A stretch of DNA of 55,190 nt. Origin: an uncultured Clostridia bacterium. Lineage in GTDB: Bacteria; Bacillota; Clostridia; Oscillospirales; Ruminococcaceae. This document shows, piece by piece, positions 41,711 to 53,703 of the stretch; position 1 is the stretch's first letter; each line of letters begins with the position of its first letter. The notes beneath the pieces were generated by a model, which was not told the origin of the DNA, did not search any database, and was given only the letters and a program-made list of their open reading frames with translations. Position numbers and translations under genes: made by a program. The stretch spans positions 1-55,190 of the forward strand of contig CANRKB010000011.1 of NCBI GenBank assembly GCA_947631115.1, given 5' to 3'.

Positions 41711-42262
41711 TCACATTTCCGAAAGTCTGTCGCGTACTTCCATAAGCGCAAAACCGAGAAAATTTGTTCCCTTCCAAAAAAACGGATTTTCAATGTTATT
41801 GTCGTTTTCAGCCATACCTATGCCCCATATCCTGTCCAAAGGCGAGGCTTCGACAAGAACTCTGTTCCCCGTATTGATAAGAAATGCCTTTAGATCCTCG
41901 TTCTGCGAGAATTTGGCAATATTTCCCTCGATAACGATCTGACAGCATTTCTCGTCCCAAAGCTTCTGAACAAAACCCGAAACCTTTCTTCCGAGCTTTT
42001 GATACTCATGAGGGTGATTTGCAGACATAATTTCCGAAAACGTTTTCTTATCACCGAACATCAGCGCTTTCTGAGACATCATATACTGCTCTGCGGTATG
42101 GTATTCCACGCCGTCAACAGTAAATTTGCAGTCCCACCACTGACTGAAACAAGCCTTTGAAACGCTTTGGTCATATTCGTGCTTTCCGCTCCAAAAGAAC
42201 ACATATTTCAAGCGTTCTCCCGAAGCGAAAAGCTCACGAACATAATTCAGATCATATTTCAT
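41711..42262 (-). CDS. NADAR-domain protein (YbiA-like)
   Basis: A 183-residue NADAR protein. The ATG at 42262 overlaps the glyA stop by one base (TGATG); the longer frame runs through glyA. Family motifs are FFWSGKHEYDQS...FSQWWDCKFTVDGVEYHTAEQYMMSQKALMF, the NxxKFSQNEDLKAFLINTGNRVLVEASPLDRIWGIG block and NFLGFALMEVRDRL. Known NADAR proteins cleave N-glycosidic bonds: some act on riboflavin intermediates, and others remove ADP-ribose from guanosine as antitoxins to DarT1-type enzymes. No such toxin or riboflavin gene is nearby. Coupling to glyA points to a housekeeping repair role, as inference only. Confidence 0.88.
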   Translation of the reverse strand: MKYDLNYVRELFASGERLKYVFFWSGKHEYDQSVSKACFSQWWDCKFTVDGVEYHTAEQYMMSQKALMFGDKKTFSEIMSANHPHEYQKLGRKVSGFVQKLWDEKCCQIVIEGNIAKFSQNEDLKAFLINTGNRVLVEASPLDRIWGIGMAENDNNIENPFFWKGTNFLGFALMEVRDRLSEM

Positions 42263-43515
42263 CACTCGTAAAGCGGATACTTCTTTGTAAGCTCGGTTAC
42301 CATAGAGCGAACCTTTTCGGCGTTGCCCTCGAAATCCTTTGCTACAAGATAAATGCAATCGCCGATTATCTTCATATCGTCCTCTTTAAGACCTCTCGTT
42401 GTTACAGCGGGCGTTCCTATGCGGACGCCGCTCGTATAAGCGGGCTTTTGCGGATCGTTCGGAATTGCGTTTTTGTTTACGGTGATGTAAACCTCGTCGA
42501 GCTTTGTTTCAAGCTCCTTACCCGTGATATTGAACGGACGAAGGTCGACAAGCATAAGGTGGTTGTCCGTGCCGCCCGAAACGAGGTCGAATCCTTTTTC
42601 AAGAAGTGTATCCGCAAGCACCTTTGCGTTCTTTACTATCTGCTCGCCGTATGCCTTAAATTCGGGCTTTAACGCCTCGCCGAAGCAAACAGCTTTTCCC
42701 GCTATAACATGCATAAGAGGACCGCCCTGAGTTCCGGGGAAAATTGCGGAGTTAATCTTCTTTGCGAGATACTCGTTGTTTGTGAGTATAAGTCCGCCGC
42801 GAGGACCGCGGAGAGTTTTATGAGTGGTAGTGGTTACTATATCGGCATAAGGCACGGGGCTTAAATGCTGTCCCGTTGCAACAAGACCCGCGATGTGCGC
42901 CATATCTACCATAAGATATGCGCCGACCGCTCGCGCTATCTGCGAAAGCTTTACAAAATCAATTGCGCGGGGATAAGCAGATGCGCCTGCGACGATGAGC
43001 TTAGGCTTGCATTTATTGGCCTGCTTATAAAGCTCCTCGTAGTCGATAAAGCCCTCGTCGTTCGTGCCGTAGGGAACGAAGTTAAAATACTTTCCAGAAA
43101 TATTTACGGGAGAACCGTGTGTAAGATGTCCGCCGTGTGCGAGGCTCATTCCCATAACGGTATCGCCGGGCTGTAAAAGCGCAACATAGACCGCCGTGTT
43201 TGCCTGCGCGCCCGAATGTGCCTGGACATTCGCAAACTTTGCGCCGAAGAGCTTCTTTGCGCGCTCAATCGCGATATTCTCGACAATATCGACATCTTCG
43301 CAGCCGCCGTAATAGCGCTTTCCGGGATAGCCCTCCGCATACTTGTTTGTAAGGACGCTGCCCATTGCCGCCATAACTGCGGGAGAAACGATATTCTCGC
43401 TGGCTATAAGCTCGAGATTGCGTTTCTGACGCGCAAGCTCAAGTCCCATTGCGTCGGCAACTTCCTTGTCATACTGTCCGAGAAAGCCGATAGTATCCAC
43501 CAAATCGTTGTACAT
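42262..43515 (-). CDS. glyA: Serine hydroxymethyltransferase
   Basis: A PLP enzyme converting serine and tetrahydrofolate to glycine and methylene-THF. The ATG at 43515 follows AAGGAG; six extra upstream codons lie over that site. The 417-residue sequence has [41 protein letters not shown], the PLP-lysine motif [15 protein letters not shown] and a C-terminal [13 protein letters not shown]. Its stop overlaps the NADAR start. It has its own promoter upstream, with no glycine riboswitch visible. Confidence 0.97.
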   Translation of the reverse strand: MYNDLVDTIGFLGQYDKEVADAMGLELARQKRNLELIASENIVSPAVMAAMGSVLTNKYAEGYPGKRYYGGCEDVDIVENIAIERAKKLFGAKFANVQAHSGAQANTAVYVALLQPGDTVMGMSLAHGGHLTHGSPVNISGKYFNFVPYGTNDEGFIDYEELYKQANKCKPKLIVAGASAYPRAIDFVKLSQIARAVGAYLMVDMAHIAGLVATGQHLSPVPYADIVTTTTHKTLRGPRGGLILTNNEYLAKKINSAIFPGTQGGPLMHVIAGKAVCFGEALKPEFKAYGEQIVKNAKVLADTLLEKGFDLVSGGTDNHLMLVDLRPFNITGKELETKLDEVYITVNKNAIPNDPQKPAYTSGVRIGTPAVTTRGLKEDDMKIIGDCIYLVAKDFEGNAEKVRSMVTELTKKYPLYE

Positions 43516-43533
43516 AAAAATCTCCTTTTTCAA

Positions 43534-43557
43534 GAAATTGACCGAGCAATTTCGCTC
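43534..43557 (-). promoter_or_regulatory. Competing small hairpins in the glyA leader
   Basis: GAAATTG (43534-43540) pairs with CAATTTC (43547-43553), while GAGC (43544-43547) pairs with GCTC (43554-43557). The two cannot form together. They lie just before the glyA ribosome binding site. Confidence 0.3.
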
Positions 43558-43573
43558 AGATCATCATAGAATA

Positions 43574-43602
43574 ATTTTACCATAAAATCAACTTTATTTC
43601 AA
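43574..43602 (-). promoter_or_regulatory. Sigma-A promoter of glyA
   Basis: On the minus strand, TTGAAA (43602-43597) and TAAAAT (43579-43574), spacer 17 bp, between the leuB stop and the glyA start. Confidence 0.75.
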
Positions 43603-43627
43603 CCGCTTTTTAAAATTTTTCCAAAGA

Positions 43628-44710
43628 TCAGACAAATTCCGCTATTTTGTCGCCCATTTCCGAGCAGGACAGCAGCTTCATGCCCTCGCTCATGATGTCG
43701 CCCGTGCGATAGCCTGCTTCTAAAACGCCGCTTACGGCATTTTCAACGGCGTCAGCCTCTTTGTCCATTTTGAACGAATAACGCAGCATCATTGCGGCGG
43801 AAAGAATGGTAGCAATAGGATTTGCTTTATTCTGTCCCGCAATATCGGGCGCAGAGCCGCCGCTCGGCTCGTAAAGTCCGAAACTTGTTTCGTTCATTGA
43901 AGCGGAAGCCAACATTCCTATTGAACCCGTTATCATTGACGCTTCGTCCGACAAAATATCGCCGAACATATTTTCCGTCACCATAACGTCAAACTGCGCG
44001 GGGTCTTTTACAAGCTGCATAGCAGAATTATCCACGAGCATATGTTCAAGAGTAACTTCGGGATATTCCTTCGCCACTTCTTCTACTACTTTTCTCCAAA
44101 GGCGCGAGCTGTCGAGAACGTTTGCCTTATCGACGCTCGTGACCTTTTTTCTTCTCTGCATTGCAACGTCAAACGCCTTTTTCGCTATTCTGCGTATTTC
44201 GTTTTCGTCGTATCTGAGCGTGTCGATCGCGGTCATAACGCCGTCTACTTCTTCGGTCTTACGTTCGCCGAAATAAAGTCCGCCCGTAAGTTCGCGCATA
44301 ATGAGCATATCAAAGCCCTTGTCCGCTATCTCCTTTTTCAGCGGGCAAGCTTCCGAAAGCTGTTTATAAAGCACGCAGGGACGGAGATTAGCGAAAAGCC
44401 CCAATGCTTTTCTAAGTCCTAAAAGCCCTGCTTCGGGGCGAAGATTTGCGGGGAGTTTATACCACGGAGAAGTGGTAGTATTACCGCCTATCGAACCCAT
44501 TAAAACAGCGTCGGACGCCTTGCAGCGGGCAATGGTTTCGTCTGTGAGCGGAACGCCGTTTGCGTCTATTGAACAGCCGCCCATAAGGAGCTGTTCGTAA
44601 TTAAACTTATGACCGAATTTTTCTGCGACCTTATCCAAGACTTTCATAGCCTCTGCTACTATTTCGGGTCCTATGCCGTCGCCTTTGATAACAGCAATAT
44701 TCTTTTCCAT
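43628..44710 (-). CDS. leuB: 3-isopropylmalate dehydrogenase
   Basis: NAD-dependent oxidative decarboxylation of 3-isopropylmalate in leucine synthesis. The 360-residue protein has [30 protein letters not shown] (the LeuB substrate loop), [26 protein letters not shown], the metal Asp region [12 protein letters not shown] and [27 protein letters not shown]. It is the last gene of the leuC-Dabb-leuD-kptA-leuB block, 16 bp after kptA. leuA is not in the window. Confidence 0.97.
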   Translation of the reverse strand: MEKNIAVIKGDGIGPEIVAEAMKVLDKVAEKFGHKFNYEQLLMGGCSIDANGVPLTDETIARCKASDAVLMGSIGGNTTTSPWYKLPANLRPEAGLLGLRKALGLFANLRPCVLYKQLSEACPLKKEIADKGFDMLIMRELTGGLYFGERKTEEVDGVMTAIDTLRYDENEIRRIAKKAFDVAMQRRKKVTSVDKANVLDSSRLWRKVVEEVAKEYPEVTLEHMLVDNSAMQLVKDPAQFDVMVTENMFGDILSDEASMITGSIGMLASASMNETSFGLYEPSGGSAPDIAGQNKANPIATILSAAMMLRYSFKMDKEADAVENAVSGVLEAGYRTGDIMSEGMKLLSCSEMGDKIAEFV

Positions 44711-44726
44711 CGGGAATTACCTCATT

Positions 44727-45269
44727 TCATTTATATTCTTCGAGAAACTCGGGCGGTACTGTTTTTGTCAGCCACACGCCGTTTTCCGAAAGCCAAAACT
44801 TATAACCGCGTCTGTACATTTCGCCTGTTTTTACGGTAAACACAAAGGGCTTTCCGTGTCTTTTGCCCACTTTTACGGCGGTTTCGACATCTTTTGAAAG
44901 ATGAACATACAGCCGCGACATAGGCTTTAATCCTTCACTTTTTATTGACTCGGAAAATCGCTCTCCCGTGCCGTGGAAAAGTATTTCGGGAGGGATTGCC
45001 TCTTTAAGCTCGACATCAACGTTTATCGAATGACCCTGGTTTGCGCGGATTTTAGTTTTATCGTCGTTGAAGGAATACCGTCCCTTTTCGTCGGTACGGA
45101 CTATTTCCATAAGCGTATCCATATCAATTGAATGTCCGCTTTTGTTCATTCCGTCGATAAGCTCTCCAACATCCGCCCAACCGTTTTGATCGAGCGAAAT
45201 GCCGATAGTTTCGGGCTTATGCCGCAGAATGAGCGCAATAAACTTGCTAAGCTCTGTTAAGCTTTTCAT
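44727..45269 (-). CDS. kptA: RNA 2'-phosphotransferase KptA/Tpt1
   Basis: Transfers an internal RNA 2'-phosphate to NAD+, giving ADP-ribose 1'',2''-cyclic phosphate and nicotinamide; in eukaryotes it finishes tRNA splicing. The bacterial role is unclear. The 180-residue protein is complete: [73 protein letters not shown] and the C-terminal [20 protein letters not shown]. Its ATG overlaps the leuD stop by 4 bases (ATGA), so it is translated with leuD. Location between leuD and leuB is unusual. Confidence 0.93.
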   Translation of the reverse strand: MKSLTELSKFIALILRHKPETIGISLDQNGWADVGELIDGMNKSGHSIDMDTLMEIVRTDEKGRYSFNDDKTKIRANQGHSINVDVELKEAIPPEILFHGTGERFSESIKSEGLKPMSRLYVHLSKDVETAVKVGKRHGKPFVFTVKTGEMYRRGYKFWLSENGVWLTKTVPPEFLEEYK

Positions 45270-45748
45270 TTTTTGATTGAATTCAGCAGTCCGCCCTTGT
45301 TTATAATGTCCTTTATAAATTCGGGGAACGGCAGAGCCTGATATGTTTTATTCTTTGTGATATTTGTAATAACGCCGCTGTCGAAATCAATTTCTACTTC
45401 GTTTCCGTTTTCAATATCCTTTGCCGCTTCGTCACATTCGAGTATAGGCAAGCCTATGTTTATCGAATTGCGATAAAAAATTCTTGCAAAAGTAGAGGCT
45501 ATTACGCAGCTTATGCCGCTCGCTTTTATAGCGATAGGCGCGTGCTCGCGCGAGCTTCCGCAGCCGAAATTCATATTCGCGACGATTATGTCGCCGTCTT
45601 TAACGTTTTTTACAAAGTCCTTGTCGATGTCCTCCATACAGTGAGCGGCAAGCTCCTTGTGGTCTGCGGTGTTCAGATAACGCGCGGGAATAATTACGTC
45701 CGTATCGACGTTATCTCCGTATTTATGTACAATTCCGTGTGCTTTCAT
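45266..45748 (-). CDS. leuD: 3-isopropylmalate dehydratase, small subunit
   Basis: With LeuC it isomerises 2-isopropylmalate to 3-isopropylmalate. The 160-residue short form has [63 protein letters not shown] and the usual C-terminus. The short size pairs with the 420-residue LeuC type. The start lies 1 bp after the Dabb stop and the end overlaps kptA by 4 bases. Confidence 0.96.
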   Translation of the reverse strand: MKAHGIVHKYGDNVDTDVIIPARYLNTADHKELAAHCMEDIDKDFVKNVKDGDIIVANMNFGCGSSREHAPIAIKASGISCVIASTFARIFYRNSINIGLPILECDEAAKDIENGNEVEIDFDSGVITNITKNKTYQALPFPEFIKDIINKGGLLNSIKK

Positions 45749-45749
45749 T

Positions 45750-46058
45750 TCAATTCTCCTTTATTTCAAAATCAATGCATTTTCTTTCAGCCGTAAACGG
45801 TCTGACATAACCATCAGCAATTTTAACGTGCTCGGGGTGGACAGAATAAGCCTTGAGCGCGTTAAAATCGGAAAACGTGCTGTCGAGCATAAGGTCGCCG
45901 TTTGAGGTGGAAAGCGTTTCGGTTATGACCTTTATCTCAAGAAGTCCGTCTATCTTCCCTTTTAAACTCTCCAGTCCCTCTTTTATCAGCCTTTTGCGCT
46001 CGGTCTTTTCAGCTTCGGGCATTTCCTTTAAAGTCCAGATAATAACGTGCTTTACCAT
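45750..46058 (-). CDS. Dabb-domain (stress-responsive alpha/beta barrel) protein
   Basis: A 102-residue dimeric ferredoxin-like barrel protein: [12 protein letters not shown], then the Dabb pattern ([57 protein letters not shown]). Family members include small enzymes, ligand binders and stress proteins, and the substrate is not predictable. Its ATG overlaps the leuC stop by one base (TAATG). It lies one base before leuD, so it is translated as part of the leu operon. A chaperone or metabolite-binding role for the dehydratase would be speculation. Confidence 0.87.
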   Translation of the reverse strand: MVKHVIIWTLKEMPEAEKTERKRLIKEGLESLKGKIDGLLEIKVITETLSTSNGDLMLDSTFSDFNALKAYSVHPEHVKIADGYVRPFTAERKCIDFEIKEN

Positions 46059-47320
46059 TATTCAAACTCTCCCGAAATATAACCCTTTATCGCGCTTGCC
46101 GCGGCAACAGCGGGGCTTGCGAGATAAACTTCCGAAGATGTATCGCCCATTCTTCCGACAAAGTTTCTGTTTGTAGTGGAAACGGCTCTTTCATTCGGCG
46201 CGAGTATGCCCATATGACCGCCGAGGCACGGACCGCAAGTCGGCGCGGAAACTACCATTCCCGCTTCGATAAATGTTTCGAGCAGACCGTTTTTAAGCGC
46301 TTCGAGATAAATCTTCTGCGTTGCGGGGATAACTATCGCGCGAACGCCCTTTGCGACTTTCTTTCCCTTGACTATTTTCGCCGCCGCTTCAAGATCGCTG
46401 TATCTTCCGTTGGTGCATGAGCCGATTACAACTTGATCTATCTTTATGTTCAGCTTCTCGGCTTCGTCAATTGTCTTTGTATTTTCGGGAAGATGCGGAA
46501 AAGATACAGTAGGCTTTATTTCACTAAGGTCAATGTCTATAACTCTGCTGTACTTTGCGTCTTCGTCAGCCTTAAATATTTCGGGGGTGCGGTCGGAATG
46601 TTCTTTTATGTAGTCGAGAGTAACGTCGTCTACCTCGAAAATTCCGTTCTTTGCACCCGCTTCTATAGCCATATTCGCCATGCAAAGCCTGTCGTCCATA
46701 GAGAGAGTTTTAAGTCCTTCGCCCGTAAACTCCATAGACTGATAAAGCGCGCCGTCTACGCCTATCATTCCTATTATATGCAGGATAACGTCCTTTCCGC
46801 TTACCCACTTATTGAGCTTGCCCGTGAGGTTGAATTTTATTGCAGAAGGCACTTTAAACCACGCTTCGCCTGTCGCCATTCCCGCCGCCATATCGGTTGA
46901 ACCTACGCCCGTAGAAAATGCGCCCAATGCTCCGTATGTGCAGGTGTGGCTGTCCGCGCCTATTACGCAGTCGCCCGCTATTACAAGTCCTTTTTCGGGA
47001 AGAAGAGCGTGTTCTATTCCGACGTTTCCTACGTCGTAATAGTTAAGAATGTCGTATTTATCCGCAAAATTACGGCACTGCCGGCACTGCTTTGCCGCCT
47101 TGATGTCCTTATTCGGCGTAAAGTGATCCATTACGAGCGATATTTTCGTCCTGTCGAAAACGCCCGTAAAGCCGTTTTTCTCGAACTCGTTTATTGCAAC
47201 GGGGCTTGTGATGTCGTTGCCCAATACCATATCGAGCTTCGCCCTTATAAGCTGTCCCTCAACAACGCTTTCGAGTCCCGCTTTTTTCGCGAGAATTTTC
47301 TGAGTCATTGTCATTCCCAT
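46058..47320 (-). CDS. leuC: 3-isopropylmalate dehydratase, large subunit (LeuC2/homoaconitase type)
   Basis: The iron-sulfur subunit of isopropylmalate isomerase. The ATG at 47320 follows GGAGG; the frame is open five codons further into that site. The 420-residue protein is of the short type II family. The 4Fe-4S cysteines are in [16 protein letters not shown] and [13 protein letters not shown]. Other hallmarks are [28 protein letters not shown] and [10 protein letters not shown]. Close relatives include homoaconitases, but pairing with leuD and leuB fixes the leucine role. It lies 16 bp after ligA. Confidence 0.96.
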   Translation of the reverse strand: MGMTMTQKILAKKAGLESVVEGQLIRAKLDMVLGNDITSPVAINEFEKNGFTGVFDRTKISLVMDHFTPNKDIKAAKQCRQCRNFADKYDILNYYDVGNVGIEHALLPEKGLVIAGDCVIGADSHTCTYGALGAFSTGVGSTDMAAGMATGEAWFKVPSAIKFNLTGKLNKWVSGKDVILHIIGMIGVDGALYQSMEFTGEGLKTLSMDDRLCMANMAIEAGAKNGIFEVDDVTLDYIKEHSDRTPEIFKADEDAKYSRVIDIDLSEIKPTVSFPHLPENTKTIDEAEKLNIKIDQVVIGSCTNGRYSDLEAAAKIVKGKKVAKGVRAIVIPATQKIYLEALKNGLLETFIEAGMVVSAPTCGPCLGGHMGILAPNERAVSTTNRNFVGRMGDTSSEVYLASPAVAAASAIKGYISGEFE

Positions 47321-47336
47321 TTGTTTTACCTCCACG

Positions 47337-50010
<2,674 letters not shown>

Positions 50011-50075
50011 ATCATCACCCCATTCACTATATGTTTATTAAGCGAAAAGGTGATTTAGGACAAGAGAGTAACCGT

Positions 50076-51476
50076 TCAGCTGTTTATAAACGCTTCAAAC
50101 GCCTTATATGCCGCGTAAACATCGGTCTTTGCGGTTATCTCAAACGGCGCGTGCATAGACATAACCGGAACTCCCACGTCAATTGTGTCAACATTCAGAT
50201 TTGCTATATAAGCCGCGACTGTTCCGCCGCCGCCTATATCAACTTTTCCCAGCTCGCCCGTCTGCCAGATGACCTTGTTTTTATCAAGAATAGCGCGCAC
50301 TTCTCCGACAAATTCCGCCGAAGCGTCGCTAGTTCCGCTCTTTCCGCGCGAACCCGTATATTTTGTAACGCATACTCCGCCGTTTAAAACGCTCGCGTTG
50401 TTCTTTTCAAATACATCGGGGAAGGTCGGGTCGTATGCGGCGTTTACGTCTGCGGAAAGACATTTTGAATTTGAAAGCACATCTCTGCCCTCTTTTCCGT
50501 AAGCAGCGGCAAGATCGTCTATAAAATATCTCAGATAAGCCGAACGAAGTCCCGTGTTTCCGTCGGAGCCTGTTTCCTCTTTATCCGTGAGTATTGCGAC
50601 GGCTGTTTTACGCAGATCTTTCGCTTCAAGAACCGCCATAAGCTCGGTATATGCGCAGACCCTGTCGTCCTGTCCGTAGCCGCCGATAAGGCTTCTGTCA
50701 AAGCCTATGTCGCAAGCCTTGAACGCGGGAACGGCTTCAAGCTCCGCTGAAAGAAAATCTCCTTCGGTTATCCCGTATTTTTCATTAAGGAGCATAAGGA
50801 GATTAAGCTTTACCCTTTCGCTTGCTTCGTCGTCCTTGAACGGGCGGGAACCTATTATGAGATTAAGCTCCTCGCCTTTAACTATCTCTGTCGAGGGGCG
50901 TTTCATCTGCGCGGAAGCGAGATGCGGAAGCAGATCCGAAACGCAGAACACGGGGTCGCCCTCGTCCTCGCCTATGCGTACAACAACCTTTGTATTATCG
51001 GCTTTTATTATAACTCCGTGGAGCGACAGCGGAACTGTCGGCCACTGGTATTTTTTTATCCCGCCGTAATAATGCGTCTTGAAATATGCTACGTCGTCCT
51101 TTTCTATCATGGGGTTCTGCTTCATGTCGAGGCGCGGGCTGTCGATATGCGCGGCTACGAGATTTACGCCGTTTTCAACGGGTTCTTTTCCTATAACAGC
51201 GAGAATAACCGCTTTTTCACGGTTTACAAGATAAACCTTGTCGCCCGCTTTATAATTTTTGTTTTTGTCAAACGGAACAAATCCCGCCTTCTTTGCCGCG
51301 CGCTCGATAAATCCCGCTGCCTCGCGCTCGGTCTTTGCCTCGTCGAGAAACGCTTTATAGCCCTCGCAGAACTTATTGCACTTTCCTATTTCCGCTTCGC
51401 TCATTCTGAGATAAGCGTTTTTTCTCTGCAAAAAGAGTTTTTCTTTAAGATCTTTTGCCGTTTCCTTTTTTGCCAT
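50076..51476 (-). CDS. M18-family zinc aminopeptidase
   Basis: A cytosolic aminopeptidase of 466 residues. The ATG at 51476 follows AAAGGAAG; the longer frame reaches into the transglycosylase gene and is not supported. Zinc and catalytic motifs are LVAAHIDSPRLDMKQNP, GGYGQDDRVCAYTEL and TDKEETGSDGNTG, with a late conserved His in MSMHAPFE. It cleaves N-terminal residues, with acidic or neutral preference in the family, probably for peptide turnover. Members form dodecamers. Confidence 0.93.
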   Translation of the reverse strand: MAKKETAKDLKEKLFLQRKNAYLRMSEAEIGKCNKFCEGYKAFLDEAKTEREAAGFIERAAKKAGFVPFDKNKNYKAGDKVYLVNREKAVILAVIGKEPVENGVNLVAAHIDSPRLDMKQNPMIEKDDVAYFKTHYYGGIKKYQWPTVPLSLHGVIIKADNTKVVVRIGEDEGDPVFCVSDLLPHLASAQMKRPSTEIVKGEELNLIIGSRPFKDDEASERVKLNLLMLLNEKYGITEGDFLSAELEAVPAFKACDIGFDRSLIGGYGQDDRVCAYTELMAVLEAKDLRKTAVAILTDKEETGSDGNTGLRSAYLRYFIDDLAAAYGKEGRDVLSNSKCLSADVNAAYDPTFPDVFEKNNASVLNGGVCVTKYTGSRGKSGTSDASAEFVGEVRAILDKNKVIWQTGELGKVDIGGGGTVAAYIANLNVDTIDVGVPVMSMHAPFEITAKTDVYAAYKAFEAFINS

Positions 51477-51513
51477 TTTAATTTTCTTCCTTTCGTTAAT
51501 TTTGTTCGATTTA

Positions 51514-51990
51514 TTATTTATCCGAATACAAGTCAAGATATGTTTTCATCGCGAAATTTATTTTATCAACATAGTGAGCCGTATCGGATATTGGTATGCT
51601 GTCGAGATGTTTTCCGTCTGACGAATATTGCTTGTCGGAAAGCCAGTTGTTTACGTTTGTTCTTCCCGCGTGATATGCCGCCGCGACGCAGTCGGCGTCC
51701 TCAAATTCCCTGCAAAGAAATCCCAAAAGCCAGCAACCGTATTCAATATTCTTTTCTGCTGAATACATATCGTAATAAACGGTATCGCTGTCGCCTTTCT
51801 TATATTTTATCCAGTCGAAAGTTTCCTCCATTATCTGCATTAGCCCTCTCGCTCCGACCTCCGAACATGCGTCGGTCTTAAAATTGCTTTCCGTCTTTAT
51901 TACGGCATAAACAAAATACTTGTCCAAGCCGTTCTCGTCGGCGTATTTTTCGACATAAGAAGAATACTTCAGCGGATATGCCGCTCTCAT
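51514..51990 (-). CDS. Lytic transglycosylase (SLT domain); conventional start
   Basis: Cleaves peptidoglycan glycan strands. From the first conventional start (ATG 51990) the product has 158 residues with a full SLT domain. The catalytic Glu is in VIKTESNFKTDACSEVGARGLMQIM, with AEKNIEYGCWLLGFL, ADCVAAAYHAGRTNVNNWL and HYVDKINFAMKTYL. That start has no ribosome site and lacks any export signal. The same frame continues upstream through a basic segment and a transmembrane helix to about 52092, so the real protein is probably 192 residues with a membrane anchor. It lies downstream of coaE. Confidence 0.9.
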   Translation of the reverse strand: MRAAYPLKYSSYVEKYADENGLDKYFVYAVIKTESNFKTDACSEVGARGLMQIMEETFDWIKYKKGDSDTVYYDMYSAEKNIEYGCWLLGFLCREFEDADCVAAAYHAGRTNVNNWLSDKQYSSDGKHLDSIPISDTAHYVDKINFAMKTYLDLYSDK

Positions 51991-52092
51991 TATGCTATTA
52001 TAACCCCAGATGCCTCCTATTAAAAGAGCCGCCGCAAAAATAACGGCAAGAACGGCTATAAGAGGTCTTTTTTTCTTTTTAACGTATGCTAT
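51991..52092 (-). other. In-frame membrane-anchor extension of the lytic transglycosylase, apparent AUA start
   Basis: Read in the transglycosylase frame this encodes AYVKKKKRPLIAVLAVIFA followed by ALLIGGIWGYNSI, a classic positively charged start and single transmembrane helix. AGGTG sits 5 bases before an ATA codon at 52092, in the position where ATG is expected. No ATG, GTG or TTG exists in frame between an upstream TAA and 51990. An AUA start, or a recent ATG-to-ATA change, is implied. Confidence 0.6.
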
Positions 52093-52096
52093 ATTA

Positions 52097-52690
52097 TCAC
52101 CTGTTTCTTATTGTTCTTATTATTTTATTTATCTTTTCGTACAGGTCTCCGCCGTCGTTTTCTATGACAAAATCCGAATTTTCCCTGAAAAACTTTTCGC
52201 CGTGCTGGGCGGAAAGTCTTAATTTTGCCTGTTCTTCGTTAAGGTTATCTCTCGCGGCTATCCTTTTTATGCAAGTCTGCTCGCTTGCCACAACGCTTAC
52301 GACGCACCCGCAGATAATATCCATCTTTGCCTCAAAAAGCGTGGGCGCGTCTATAATAACGTCTCCTGTCAAAGAGCGCAGACTGTCAAGAATTTCATAA
52401 GTGATATACGGGAAAATGATCCCGAAATATTTTTGGTTTTTATCCTTGTCTTTAAAGACAACTTCGGCGGTCTTTTTTCTATCAAGTGTTCCGTCCGAAT
52501 TTAAAAGCCGCTCGTCGAACCTTTCGGAAAGCTCATTTAAAAACGCCTTGTTTTGGGCGACCTTTCTTGCGATAAGGTCGCAGTCTATAACGGTAAACCC
52601 ATTCTCCGAGAACAATTTCGCCGCGGTCGATTTTCCCGCGCCGCTCATGCCCGTAAGTCCTACGATATTGATATTCGGAAGATCAAGCAT
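52097..52690 (-). CDS. coaE: Dephospho-CoA kinase
   Basis: The last step of coenzyme A synthesis. The ATG at 52690 gives 197 residues starting MLDLPNINIVGLTGMSGAGKST; an in-frame TTG at 52702 overlaps the Sua5 stop and is less likely. The P-loop is GMSGAGKST. Other features are IDCDLIARKVAQ, the LID region and VVASEQTCIKRIAARDNLNEEQAKLRLSAQ. It begins 1 bp after the upstream stop codon and its own stop lies 4 bases before the proposed transglycosylase start, so the three genes form a tight operon. Confidence 0.95.
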   Translation of the reverse strand: MLDLPNINIVGLTGMSGAGKSTAAKLFSENGFTVIDCDLIARKVAQNKAFLNELSERFDERLLNSDGTLDRKKTAEVVFKDKDKNQKYFGIIFPYITYEILDSLRSLTGDVIIDAPTLFEAKMDIICGCVVSVVASEQTCIKRIAARDNLNEEQAKLRLSAQHGEKFFRENSDFVIENDGGDLYEKINKIIRTIRNR

Positions 52691-52691
52691 T

Positions 52692-53687
52692 TTATTCGTC
52701 AACCACCTTAAATCCCGCCGCTCTTATGAGCCTGTTATAAACGGCAAGTCCAACTCCGCTCTTATCCGGAATTTCCACATAAACTTTCTCAACGCCGTTT
52801 TCATCGGCTTTTCTCAAAAGCGCGAACAATCTCCGAGCCTGTATCTCTGCGGTCTCGCCGAAATTCACAAAGCCATCTCCGTACTCTCCTCTTGACAAAA
52901 ACCAAGCGTTTTCGCTGTTTCTGATTTCGCGGAATTTTACAAAATCCCCCGCTCTTTTATTCACGACAAAAACTTCTGCTTTTGGGGAATAATGCTTATA
53001 CTTCATTCCCGGAGAAATTACGCGCTCGTCTGCCTTAGGGGCGGCTTCTACTGCCCTGTCTATCTCTACCTCGGCATATTCTGACAGCATCTCGGCGGTT
53101 ATCCCGCCCGGACGGAGGATATGTATCCTGTCATTTACGAAACAGATAACCGTGCTTTCTACTCCTACAGCACACTCGCCGCCGTCGATTATAAGCGGGA
53201 TTTTTCCGTTCATATCCTCGAAAACGTGTTGGGCAGTGGTTGGACTGGGCTTTCCCGAAAGATTTGCCGACGGCGCTGCAAGCGGAAATCCGCATTTTTC
53301 GATAACCGCCCTTGCCGCGTCATTAGCGGGCATTCTTACGGCAACCGTCGAAAGTCCGCCGCTCGTTGCGCTTGGAACAATGTCCGTTTTATTGAATATC
53401 ATTGTCAGCGGTCCTGCCCAGAAGCGCTCTGCGAGCCTTTTCGCAAGTTCGGGTATATCTGTCGTGAGCGGTTTTATCATCTCAAAGCTGCTTATATGAA
53501 CGATAAGCGGGTTATCCTGAGGTCTGCCCTTTGCGGTGAAAATGCTTTTAACAGCCGTTTCATCAAGCGCGTTTGCCGCAAGCCCGTATACCGTTTCCGT
53601 CGGTATCGCGACTATCCCGCCGCTTTTTAATATTCCTGCGGCTTTTTCGGCGCTTTCTTCCGAGAAAGGCAAGATTTCCGTAATCAT
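52692..53687 (-). CDS. L-threonylcarbamoyladenylate synthase (Sua5/YwlC type)
   Basis: Makes threonylcarbamoyl-AMP for the t6A modification at tRNA position 37. The ATG at 53687 follows GGGGAG; a longer frame enters prfA. The 331-residue protein has the YrdC domain (GGIVAIPTETVYGLAANALDE, FTAKGRPQDNPLIVHI, PFAAPSANLSGKPSPTTAQHV with KxR and SxN signatures) followed by the C-terminal Sua5 domain (SPGMKYKHYSPKAEVFVV). It lies 16 bp after prfA. The prmC gene that often sits between prfA and this gene in Firmicutes is absent here. Confidence 0.94.
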   Translation of the reverse strand: MITEILPFSEESAEKAAGILKSGGIVAIPTETVYGLAANALDETAVKSIFTAKGRPQDNPLIVHISSFEMIKPLTTDIPELAKRLAERFWAGPLTMIFNKTDIVPSATSGGLSTVAVRMPANDAARAVIEKCGFPLAAPSANLSGKPSPTTAQHVFEDMNGKIPLIIDGGECAVGVESTVICFVNDRIHILRPGGITAEMLSEYAEVEIDRAVEAAPKADERVISPGMKYKHYSPKAEVFVVNKRAGDFVKFREIRNSENAWFLSRGEYGDGFVNFGETAEIQARRLFALLRKADENGVEKVYVEIPDKSGVGLAVYNRLIRAAGFKVVDE

Positions 53688-53703
53688 TCTCTCACTCCCC
53701 GCT

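Noticed and set aside
43628-47320. T-box or leucine attenuator for the leu genes
   Set aside because: The 16-bp gap between ligA and leuC leaves no room for one, and no T-box core sequence was seen upstream in the region.
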